Positions 24,345-31,069 of a stretch of 64,000 nt of DNA are shown piece by piece. The translations under genes were made by a program, and so were the position numbers. The DNA is from Burkholderiales bacterium. Its GTDB lineage: Bacteria; Pseudomonadota; Gammaproteobacteria; Burkholderiales; SG8-41. The DNA is taken from contig DATAJS010000018.1 of assembly GCA_036262035.1 (NCBI GenBank), forward strand, positions 310,001-374,000, read 5' to 3'. The first letter of the stretch is position 1, and each line of letters begins with the position of its first letter. Under the pieces are notes generated by a model that was not told where the DNA came from, did not search any database, and was given only the letters and a program-made list of their open reading frames with translations.

Positions 24345-25940
24345 CTATCGCGTCACCTTCTTCGTGACGGGACTATAACTGAACGACGTCGGCACGAACT
24401 GGCTGTGGATGCCCGGACCGCCGGCGACGACGATGTTGACGTGCGACGGGTGATCGGCGACGCCGATGTTCTCGGAATCGTTCGCGATCTCGAACCAGCG
24501 CGAGCGGCGGTGCTTCAATCCTTTTTGCGTGCGCTCCGGGAAACGCGACAGCGGGATGCGCGCGCGCTCGAAGATGTACTGGCGGATCTTCGGCTTGTCC
24601 CAGCCGTCGCGCGCGAGCACGCCGGCGTGCTCGGGCCCGATGACGAGCAGCGGACCGGTCGGGAAGATCACGTTGTTGTGGCCGAGCGCGGTCATCGCGC
24701 CGACGAAGTGGTCGAGGATCTCTTCGCCGGTCTCGCAGCCGTAGGTGAACACGTTGTGTCCCGCCGAAGCGCCGATCACGGTGACCGCGCTGTCTTCCGC
24801 CGAAAAACCGCGCTCGACGTGGAACGGCGTCCACGGGCTCTCGGCTTCGTTCTCGGCGATGCAGAACGTGAACTTGCCCGGCTGGCCCTGGGTCGACATG
24901 TCGGTCTCGCCGGGCATGTCGCCGCCGATGTTGCGCAGCACGAGCGTGAGCGCGCGGCCGATCGTCGCGTTGGCGCGCCAGCCCTGGCCGAAGACATTGC
25001 CGCCGCCGTTCACGTCGAGCTCGCGCGCGATCGGACCGTTGACGATGACGAGCGGCGTGCCGTTGTTGGTCGCGGTGCGGATGCCGTAGAGGCGGCACTC
25101 CGGATCGAGCATCGCTTCGACCGCCGCGAGCACCGCCGGGAAGTAGTCGGCGCGGCAGCCCGCCATCACCGCGTTGATCGCGATCTGCTCGACCGTCGCG
25201 GCGCGCATGCGGGGCGGCACGGTGCCGATCAGGTCGTCGGCCGCGCGGCCCGACGCTTTGACCATCGCCTGCACTGCTCGCCGGGTCGGCGGCACCACCG
25301 GCAGGCCGTCGGTCCACCCCTGCTGAAAGAAGAATTCCTGGAGCGCGTCCGGCGCATCGTCGATCGCGACCTCGCGCGTCCACATCGGCGCGGCGGCGTT
25401 CGTCGCACTCTCTTCGCGACGCGTGAGCGCGTCGGCAAGACGCTGCACGGCGGCTTCCGCGCGTTCGCGCACCGCGGTCTTCGGCGCGGTGTGCATCGGG
25501 TGCGGCACTTCGACGATCGGCAGATCGCCCATGCCGCGTCCCGCCGCCTGGTGCTTCGCCGCTTTGGAGAACGCGGTGCTGATCACCGTCGCGGTCGGAA
25601 TGCCGAGGCTCTCGATCTTCACGCCGTCGGCGACCGTCATCGAGGTCGACGTTCCGCAGTCGCCGAAGCATTGGATCACCGCCTGGCAATCGGCGAGCTT
25701 GTCCAGCTCGGCCTGCGAGAGCTCCTCCTTGGGGGCGAGCTTGCGCACCACGACCGCGGCTTCGGCGCCGTAGCGCTCGCGCAGGATGGGCGCGACGTGG
25801 GTGAGGAAGAGGTCCGCGTTGACCTTGCTGTTGTCGACGAAGCCGATCTTCGCGCCCTGCAGGCTTGGAAGCTGGGGAGCGAGCTTGGCGGCGACCGCGT
25901 CGTCGGCGACGCGGGGATTGAGGACGGTGAGCTTTTGCAT
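24345..25940 (-). CDS. Fusion of a Cys-form UGSC domain and UGSC-associated partner domain (module 3)
   Basis: A 531-residue protein. Residues 1-190 are a UGSC domain in which the active-site position is Cys95 (GDCGTST), aligned with Sec96 and Sec100 of the other two. Residues 205-531 match the separate partner proteins (GWTDGLPVVPPT, DDLIGTVPPR, TPLVIVNGP, FGQGWRANATIGRA, GQPGKFTFCIAE). The natural fusion indicates that the two components form one complex. It is the first gene of the run, divergent from the LysR gene. ATG 25940 matches the paralogue N-termini; the longer frame to 26036 would run into the regulator. The ribosome-binding site is not obvious. Confidence 0.88.
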   Translation of the reverse strand: MQKLTVLNPRVADDAVAAKLAPQLPSLQGAKIGFVDNSKVNADLFLTHVAPILRERYGAEAAVVVRKLAPKEELSQAELDKLADCQAVIQCFGDCGTSTSMTVADGVKIESLGIPTATVISTAFSKAAKHQAAGRGMGDLPIVEVPHPMHTAPKTAVRERAEAAVQRLADALTRREESATNAAAPMWTREVAIDDAPDALQEFFFQQGWTDGLPVVPPTRRAVQAMVKASGRAADDLIGTVPPRMRAATVEQIAINAVMAGCRADYFPAVLAAVEAMLDPECRLYGIRTATNNGTPLVIVNGPIARELDVNGGGNVFGQGWRANATIGRALTLVLRNIGGDMPGETDMSTQGQPGKFTFCIAENEAESPWTPFHVERGFSAEDSAVTVIGASAGHNVFTYGCETGEEILDHFVGAMTALGHNNVIFPTGPLLVIGPEHAGVLARDGWDKPKIRQYIFERARIPLSRFPERTQKGLKHRRSRWFEIANDSENIGVADHPSHVNIVVAGGPGIHSQFVPTSFSYSPVTKKVTR

Positions 25941-25999
25941 GGGGAGCGCCGGGGGAAGGTGCAGCGATTCTCCCACTCGCGTTTCATGCCGGCTATGAC

Positions 26000-26019
26000 T
26001 ATGATTCACCGTTCTCATA
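26000..26019. promoter_or_regulatory. Candidate LysR-type binding site in the divergent promoter
   Basis: TATGA-N10-TCATA in the 97-base gap between the divergent fusion gene and LysR gene. A five-base inverted repeat with this spacing fits a LysR-type box and would let the regulator control itself and the eight-gene run. Not tested. Confidence 0.45.
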
Positions 26020-26037
26020 ACAATTCTGGTATGCACG

Positions 26038-26964
26038 ATGAAGCTCGAGCAGATGCGCGCGGTGCTGGAGATCGCCGAGCGCGGCTACAGTGTCTCGCGC
26101 GCGGCGGAGGCGCTCGGACAACCTCAGCCTGCGGTGAGCCGGCACCTGAAGGCGCTCGAGCGCGAGCTGGGCGTCGACCTCTTCGTGCGCGGCAGGAAGC
26201 GGCTCCAGGGGCCGACCCAACCCGGCGCGCAAATCATCGAGGCCATGCAGCGCGCGCTCGCCGAGACCGCGCGGATCGCCAAGATCGCGCGCGACTTCCA
26301 CGCCGAGGAAGCGGGCACGCTGACGATCGCGACCACGCACACCCAGGCGCGCTACGCGCTGCCGCCGCTGATCGAGCGCTTCGCGAAGCAGCATCCGGCG
26401 GTGCAGTTGATGATCCGCCAGGGCAGCCCCGAGGAGATCGTCGGCTGCGTGCGCGCGGGCGAGGCCGACGTGTGCATAGGCTCCGAATCGGCGAAGGACG
26501 GCGCGGACCTCGCGCTCTTCCCCTGCTACGAGATGCGCCGCATCGTCGTGACGCCGCCCGATCACCCGCTGCTCGAAGCCAAGCGCCTCACGCTCGAGAC
26601 GCTGGTGCGCTATCCCATCATCACCTACGACGCGCCTTTCATCGGGCGTTCGCGGCTCCTGCGCTCGTTCGCCGAGCGCGGCCTCACCCCGCGCATCGTG
26701 CTCTCGGCGATCGACACCGACGTGATCAAGGCGTACGTCGAGCGGGGTCTGGGTGTCGCGATCATCGCGAGCCTCGCGTTCGACGCCGAGCGCGACGTGT
26801 ACCTGCGCGCGCGCGACGCGAGCCACCTCTTCGAGTCGAACACCATCCACCTCGGCGTGCGCCGCAACGACTATCTGCGCGGCTACGTGCTCGATTTCAT
26901 CGAGATGTACTCGCCGAAGCTCACGCGCGATCGCGTGACGCGGCAGATGCGAACAGGCGCCTAG
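26038..26964 (+). CDS. LysR family regulator, CysB/Cbl-like
   Basis: A 308-residue LysR regulator whose effector domain resembles CysB/Cbl of enteric bacteria more than generic LysR proteins: LTIATTHTQARYALPPLI, QGSPEEIVGCVRAG and CYEMRRIVVTPPDHPL. The HTH is at about 1-60 (AAEALGQPQPAVSRHLKALE). CysB and Cbl sense O-acetyl- or N-acetylserine, thiosulfate or adenosine phosphosulfate and switch on sulfur-source genes. The gene is divergent from the Bug/UGSC/partner run. By inference the operon is tied to sulfur or selenium/thiol metabolism. Confidence 0.9.
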   Translation: MKLEQMRAVLEIAERGYSVSRAAEALGQPQPAVSRHLKALERELGVDLFVRGRKRLQGPTQPGAQIIEAMQRALAETARIAKIARDFHAEEAGTLTIATTHTQARYALPPLIERFAKQHPAVQLMIRQGSPEEIVGCVRAGEADVCIGSESAKDGADLALFPCYEMRRIVVTPPDHPLLEAKRLTLETLVRYPIITYDAPFIGRSRLLRSFAERGLTPRIVLSAIDTDVIKAYVERGLGVAIIASLAFDAERDVYLRARDASHLFESNTIHLGVRRNDYLRGYVLDFIEMYSPKLTRDRVTRQMRTGA

Positions 26965-27722
26965 GGCCGGCGCGTCTTGCGCATCGACCCCCGCCCGGTC
27001 TTCAGCCCTTTCTTGGTGTCCAGGCGCGAGGCGCCGATGTCGTCGTGCCACACCTGGTCGTCGCTGCCGTGCTTGCCTTTGAGCGGGTCGAAGAAGCCGA
27101 TATAGCCGCCGGGATTGATGCCGAAGGATGCGAGCGAGCGGCCGTTGTAGCGCGTGCCGAGAAAGTCGTTGCGGCCGCCGGCCTGCTCGTCGAGCGTGAA
27201 ATACAGCGGCAGCACGAAGTTCGCCACCTGCACCCCGTCGATGGCGTAGGTCTCGGACTGCACCGCGTCGCACATCTCGAACCAGTGGTAGACCATGTGG
27301 CCCTTGCGTCTGCCCGGCGCGACGATCGGGTGCGGGCCCTGCGCGAGCATGTTGGCCTGCGGATCGCCGAGGAGCTCGAGCGCTTCGTGGGAGAACGTGA
27401 CCGTCCAGTCCTCGCCGAGCCTGCGCGCGAGGTCGACGTAGACCACGCCGTACGGAATGCCGCGATTGTTCTTCTCGTGATAGCCGTCGGCTTCGGCGAC
27501 GTCGATGCGGTCCCAGACGTAAAGGATCGCGTCGCCCCGCAGCTCGGGCGCGGTGTTGCCGCGCGGGCGCTTGCCCACCCGACCTTCGAGCCGCAGCGTC
27601 GCGCCGAAGCTCCAGTACGGCGCGTAGTCGCCTTCGATCTGCCGGTTGATCGCCCGGATCGCTTTCTGGATGTCGGCGTCCGAGAGGATCTCGTTGGTGA
27701 AGTTCACGACCGAGATGATCAT
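26961..27722 (-). CDS. Uncharacterised protein with an HEALELLGDP motif
   Basis: A 253-residue protein that I do not recognise by family name. It has a possible metal-site segment, TFSHEALELLGDP (around 109-121), in which H112-E113 and E116 resemble the HExxE/HExxH arrangement of zinc peptidases. Later blocks are VYHWFEMCDAVQSETY, VANFVLPLYF and NPGGYIGFFDP. There is no signal peptide. The stop overlaps the end of the convergent LysR gene by four bases. A ribosome-binding site (ggagg) precedes the start. Peptidase-like function is a guess. Confidence 0.65.
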   Translation of the reverse strand: MIISVVNFTNEILSDADIQKAIRAINRQIEGDYAPYWSFGATLRLEGRVGKRPRGNTAPELRGDAILYVWDRIDVAEADGYHEKNNRGIPYGVVYVDLARRLGEDWTVTFSHEALELLGDPQANMLAQGPHPIVAPGRRKGHMVYHWFEMCDAVQSETYAIDGVQVANFVLPLYFTLDEQAGGRNDFLGTRYNGRSLASFGINPGGYIGFFDPLKGKHGSDDQVWHDDIGASRLDTKKGLKTGRGSMRKTRRP

Positions 27723-27761
27723 GGCATCCTCCGTCTAAAGGACACCGCCATATTATCGCCG

Positions 27762-28340
27762 CTAGGGAACGGCCGTTCGGACGAGCGCAATGAGCTCGGA
27801 TTGGCGGTTCGTGTTGGTCTTGTAGAAGATCTGCTTCAGGTGCGCGCGCACGGTGTGGATGCTGCATCCGAGCACGGTCGCGATCGCCTGGGGCTTGGCG
27901 CCGCCCGCGAGCAGCTCCGCCACCCTGCACTCCGCCTGCGACAGGCCGTAGAGCTCGCACACCGCGCGGATCTGCTCCGGCGCCACGTCCGCCGAGCGGC
28001 AGACGATCAGCGCGAGACGCTCCGGCGGCCCGTCCTCTCCGCCCATCGGCAGCGGCAGCACGCGACAGAACGCCGAGGTGGCGCCGCGCTGGTCGTGCAT
28101 CTTGAGCGCGCTGACCTTGCCTTGCTCGATCGCGGCGCGGACCGCCGCATGCACCGTCGCGCGATCGACGGGACAACCGATCGCGAGCTTGCGTCCCTGC
28201 AGCGTCACGCACGGGCTCGCGGAGAACGTGCGCCGCGCGCCGCGGTTGTGAAACACGACGTTCATCTCGGCGTCCACCACCGCGATCGATTCGTTGATCG
28301 CGGAGAGAATGCCGTACAGATCGCGCTTCTTCACCTGCAT
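27762..28340 (-). CDS. PAS-LuxR type transcriptional regulator
   Basis: A 192-residue regulator. The N-terminal part (about 8-115) is PAS-like (AINESIAVVDAEMNVVFHN). The C-terminal LuxR/GerE HTH (about 130-188) includes LSQAECRVAELLAGGAKPQAIA and IHTVRAHLKQIFYKTN. It lacks a receiver domain, so it likely senses a ligand directly. It is divergent from a methyltransferase gene, with a palindrome pair in the gap that may be its operator. Confidence 0.85.
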   Translation of the reverse strand: MQVKKRDLYGILSAINESIAVVDAEMNVVFHNRGARRTFSASPCVTLQGRKLAIGCPVDRATVHAAVRAAIEQGKVSALKMHDQRGATSAFCRVLPLPMGGEDGPPERLALIVCRSADVAPEQIRAVCELYGLSQAECRVAELLAGGAKPQAIATVLGCSIHTVRAHLKQIFYKTNTNRQSELIALVRTAVP

Positions 28341-28403
28341 GTCGTTCGACCGGACGTTGATCGGCGTATTCGTTTTTTAGCGCGCTCGTCGTCGCGACGA
28401 ATC

Positions 28404-28440
28404 ACCCATATGAACAGTCAGCCCTGTCACCCATATGGGT
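28404..28440. promoter_or_regulatory. Paired CACCCATATG sites in a divergent gap
   Basis: ACCCATATG (28404-28412) and the perfect 12-base palindrome ACCCATATGGGT (28429-28440) are spaced 25 bases apart, about 2.4 helical turns. They lie between the LuxR-type regulator and the methyltransferase gene. This arrangement is typical of a LuxR-type operator controlling both. Confidence 0.5.
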
Positions 28441-28505
28441 AATTGCGACGAGTGCCTTGCGCTCGCGATACTCGCCGCACAAAAGCTCATCAGGGGGTCG
28501 GTCGG

Positions 28506-29483
28506 ATGGAAGGCAGCGCACAGGCGAGCATCGCTTACGAAACAGCGGGCGCATACGAAGACACGGAGCTCATCGAGCTGCTCGACACGGTCGCCGCAGC
28601 GTTCGAGAGCGGCGTGACGTATCCGGCGATGGCGCAGCTCGTCGAAGGGCTCGCGGCAATCGGCGCGGCGAACCGCGGCAGCGACTGGATAGAGCACGCG
28701 AAGAGCGTCGCGCGCCGTCACCCGATATCGAAGTACGTCTTCGACTGTCCCTTCACGCGGCACTCGGCTTCGAAACCGCGCGGCTATCCCGGCGACGCGC
28801 AGCTCATCGACTTCATCTATCGCCATCCGGCCACTGCGCCGGCCGAGCAGCAGGCGTCCGACTTCGGCCGCAGCGTGATGCTGCACAACGTCGACAGTCC
28901 CGCGCCCGCCGCGGTACGCGCGCGCAGGCATCTCACCGCGACGTACATCGGCGACGTCGTCGCGCAGCGGCCGGGCGCGCGCGTGATGTCGGTCGCGTGC
29001 GGTCACGCGCGCGAGCTCGAGCTGCTCGCGCCGAAGGTCGCGCGCGCGATCGGCCGCTTCGTGGCGTACGACCAGGATCCCGCGAGTCTCGCGGTCGCTT
29101 CGAGCTACGCCGCGAAAGGCATCCCGATCGAGCCGGTAAAGGGCACGATCCTCGAGCTACTGAAGGAGAAGGATCTCACCGGTTTCGATCTCGTCTTTTC
29201 GGCGGGCCTGTACGACTACCTTTCGGACAGGCTCGCCGAGAAGCTGACGGCGAACCTCTTCGGCCGGCTGAATCCCGGCGGCAAGCTCATCGTCGCGAAC
29301 TTCCTCCCCGACATCCGCGACGCGGGCTACATGGAGATCTTCATGGACTGGCGGCTCATCTACCGCGACGAGCGCCAGATCCGCGCGTTCGCGAGGAAGA
29401 TCGATCCGATGGATATCGCCGGAGCGCGCTATTTCCCCGAGCCCAATCGCAATGTCGGCTTCCTCGAGCTGACGCGACGCTAG
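28506..29483 (+). CDS. Class I SAM-dependent methyltransferase
   Basis: A 325-residue protein with an N-terminal helical extension containing SKPRGYPGDAQLIDFIYRHP and a Rossmann-type methyltransferase core. Motif I is ARVMSVACGHARELEL, followed by the acidic AYDQDP segment and LVFSAGLYDYL. The PRGY(A/P)GD extension resembles a methyltransferase group that includes candidates for 3-hydroxy-fatty-acid methyl ester signalling; that link is only suggestive. The ATG at 28506 has a GGGGG-rich upstream site. Likely controlled by the divergent PAS-LuxR gene. Confidence 0.8.
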   Translation: MEGSAQASIAYETAGAYEDTELIELLDTVAAAFESGVTYPAMAQLVEGLAAIGAANRGSDWIEHAKSVARRHPISKYVFDCPFTRHSASKPRGYPGDAQLIDFIYRHPATAPAEQQASDFGRSVMLHNVDSPAPAAVRARRHLTATYIGDVVAQRPGARVMSVACGHARELELLAPKVARAIGRFVAYDQDPASLAVASSYAAKGIPIEPVKGTILELLKEKDLTGFDLVFSAGLYDYLSDRLAEKLTANLFGRLNPGGKLIVANFLPDIRDAGYMEIFMDWRLIYRDERQIRAFARKIDPMDIAGARYFPEPNRNVGFLELTRR

Positions 29484-29645
29484 CGTCATTCCCGCGCAGG
29501 CGACGTACAACGTCATTCCCGCGCAGCGACCTACAACGTCTTTCCCGCGCGGGCGACCTACAGCGTCATTCCCGCGCAGCGACGTACAACGTCATTCCCG
29601 CACAGGCCACGTACGACGTCATTCCCGCGCAGGCGGGAATCCATT
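29484..29645. repeat. Tandem array of REP-like half-sites
   Basis: About six tandem units of 25-30 bases, each beginning GTC(A/T)TTCCCGCGCAG and ending with a GACGTACAAC-like spacer. The array finishes with the full GGGAATCCATTTTGAC border seen at 8330 and 50030. It is an amplified form of the dispersed repeat and lies between the methyltransferase and a Bug gene. Confidence 0.8.
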
Positions 29646-29770
29646 TTGACTTTCGACATCGGGCGCGTTCGAACGCACCGCGGCCCCGCTGTTAGAATCC
29701 TCCGCACTTGCCGGAGACGAGCGAAGACGAAGCGTTCAGTTGTGCCCGGCGCCACATCGTGGAGATCCCA

Positions 29771-30751
29771 ATGCGCTGGCACAAGCTATGGTGCGCCGGG
29801 GCGCTCGCTGCGATCGCGAGCGCGGCTTTCGCGCAGTCGGACGGTTCGTATCCGAATCGGCCGATTCGATTGATCGTCCCCTATCCGCCCGGCGCGAGCA
29901 CCAACGACATACTCGGCAGAGGACTGGCGCAACGGCTCGGTCCGGTGCTCGGACAGCAGGTCGTCGTGGAAAATCGCGCGGGCGCGAGCGGAACGCTGGG
30001 CAGCGAGGTTGCGGCCAAAGCCGCGCCCGATGGTTACACGCTGCTGGTCGCGGTCGCGAGCCCGCTCGCCGTCGGGCCGGCCGTCTATCCCAAGCTCGGC
30101 TTCCATCCGGTGCGCGACTTCGCGCCGATCGCCCGGATCGCCACCATCCCGTACATCATGGCAGTCCATCCGTCGCTGCCGGTGAACAACGCTCAGGAGC
30201 TGATCGCGCTGGCGAAGCGTCGGCCCGGGCAGATCAATTTCGCTTCATCGGGCAACGGCGGCACGCCGCACCTGTGCAGCGAGCTCTTCAAGTCGGTGAC
30301 GGGTGTGGACATGACCCACATCCCTTACAAGGGCGCCGGGGTCGCCATGATCGACCTCGTCGGCGGCCAGGTGCAGATGTTCTGCACCGGCGCGACCGCG
30401 TTCACCGGCCAGATACAAGCCAGGCGCGTGAAGCCGATCGGCGTCGCCACGCTGCAGCGGCTGCCGCAGTTCCCCGACATCCCGACCTTTCACGAGCAGG
30501 GCGTGAAGAACTTCGAAGTGAGCTCCTGGACCGGCGTCGTCGCCCCGGCCAAAACGCCGCCCGAGATCGTCAAAAAGCTCTACGACGCGATCGCCAAGAC
30601 GATGGCGACGAGCGACATGAAAAGCTTCATGGCGAGCCAGGGCGCCGACGTCGCCCTGCTCGGCCCGCAGGAATTCGGCCGCTACATCGAGCAGGAGATG
30701 GTGAAGTGGGGCAAAGTCGCGCGCGCCGCGAAGCTGAGCGCGAGCGATTGA
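29771..30751 (+). CDS. Bug family (TctC) periplasmic substrate-binding protein
   Basis: A 326-residue Bug receptor, monocistronic. The start at 29771 has a ggagatccca site and gives a signal peptide (LWCAGALAAIASAAFA). Blocks: IRLIVPYPPGASTNDIL, VVVENRAGASGTLGSE, QINFASSGNGGTPHLCSE and MTHIPYKGAG. It is the only Bug gene in the window on the plus strand. Ligand unknown; no transport or catabolic partner adjoins. Confidence 0.92.
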   Translation: MRWHKLWCAGALAAIASAAFAQSDGSYPNRPIRLIVPYPPGASTNDILGRGLAQRLGPVLGQQVVVENRAGASGTLGSEVAAKAAPDGYTLLVAVASPLAVGPAVYPKLGFHPVRDFAPIARIATIPYIMAVHPSLPVNNAQELIALAKRRPGQINFASSGNGGTPHLCSELFKSVTGVDMTHIPYKGAGVAMIDLVGGQVQMFCTGATAFTGQIQARRVKPIGVATLQRLPQFPDIPTFHEQGVKNFEVSSWTGVVAPAKTPPEIVKKLYDAIAKTMATSDMKSFMASQGADVALLGPQEFGRYIEQEMVKWGKVARAAKLSASD

Positions 30752-30777
30752 TGGTAATCGCGACCTTTGACGTCGAA

Positions 30778-30856
30778 ATGGATTCCCGATAGTCCCGCTG
30801 GCGCGTTCGGGAATGACGCAAATTCAAAATGGGTCCTGGCGTACCCCAGGACGACG
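30778..30856. repeat. Dispersed repeat pair
   Basis: ATGGATTCCCGATAG...GTTCGGGAATGACG followed by GGGTCCTGGCGTACCCCAGGACGACG, degenerate copies of the window's common repeats, directly after the Bug stop. Confidence 0.5.
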
Positions 30857-30862
30857 CCAGCA

Positions 30863-31066
30863 CTAGCGCGCTGGCGTCGGTTGCAGCGGCGGACGCGGAT
30901 CCGGCGTCTGGCGCGCGACGCAGCTCGCGGTCGAGCCGGGGTGGCCCTGCTCGAGCTGGGCGGCTTCGGCGTAGCACTCCTTGTCGGTGTAGAAGCGGCC
31001 GGGGAGCTCGATGCGATGGCCGTTGGCCGCGGTGAGCACGATGAACCACACCGTCATCATCTGCAT
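30863..31066 (-). CDS. Small uncharacterised protein, 67 aa
   Basis: A 67-residue protein with a hydrophobic N-terminus (MTVWFIVLTAANGHRIEL), KECYAEAAQLEQGHPG and a Pro-rich tail. Two cysteines may pair. It lies three bases after the GH13 gene on the same strand, so it is likely co-transcribed. Not recognised. Confidence 0.5.
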   Translation of the reverse strand: MQMMTVWFIVLTAANGHRIELPGRFYTDKECYAEAAQLEQGHPGSTASCVARQTPDPRPPLQPTPAR

Positions 31067-31069
31067 AGC

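Noticed and set aside
24057-28442. Very long open frame on the plus strand (over 1400 codons)
   Set aside because: It runs antisense to several well-supported genes; its composition (Arg/His-rich, no domains) is that of a high-GC shadow frame.
29484-29645. CRISPR array
   Set aside because: Units are of unequal length, the supposed spacers are nearly identical and no cas gene is near. It is a tandem REP-type array.
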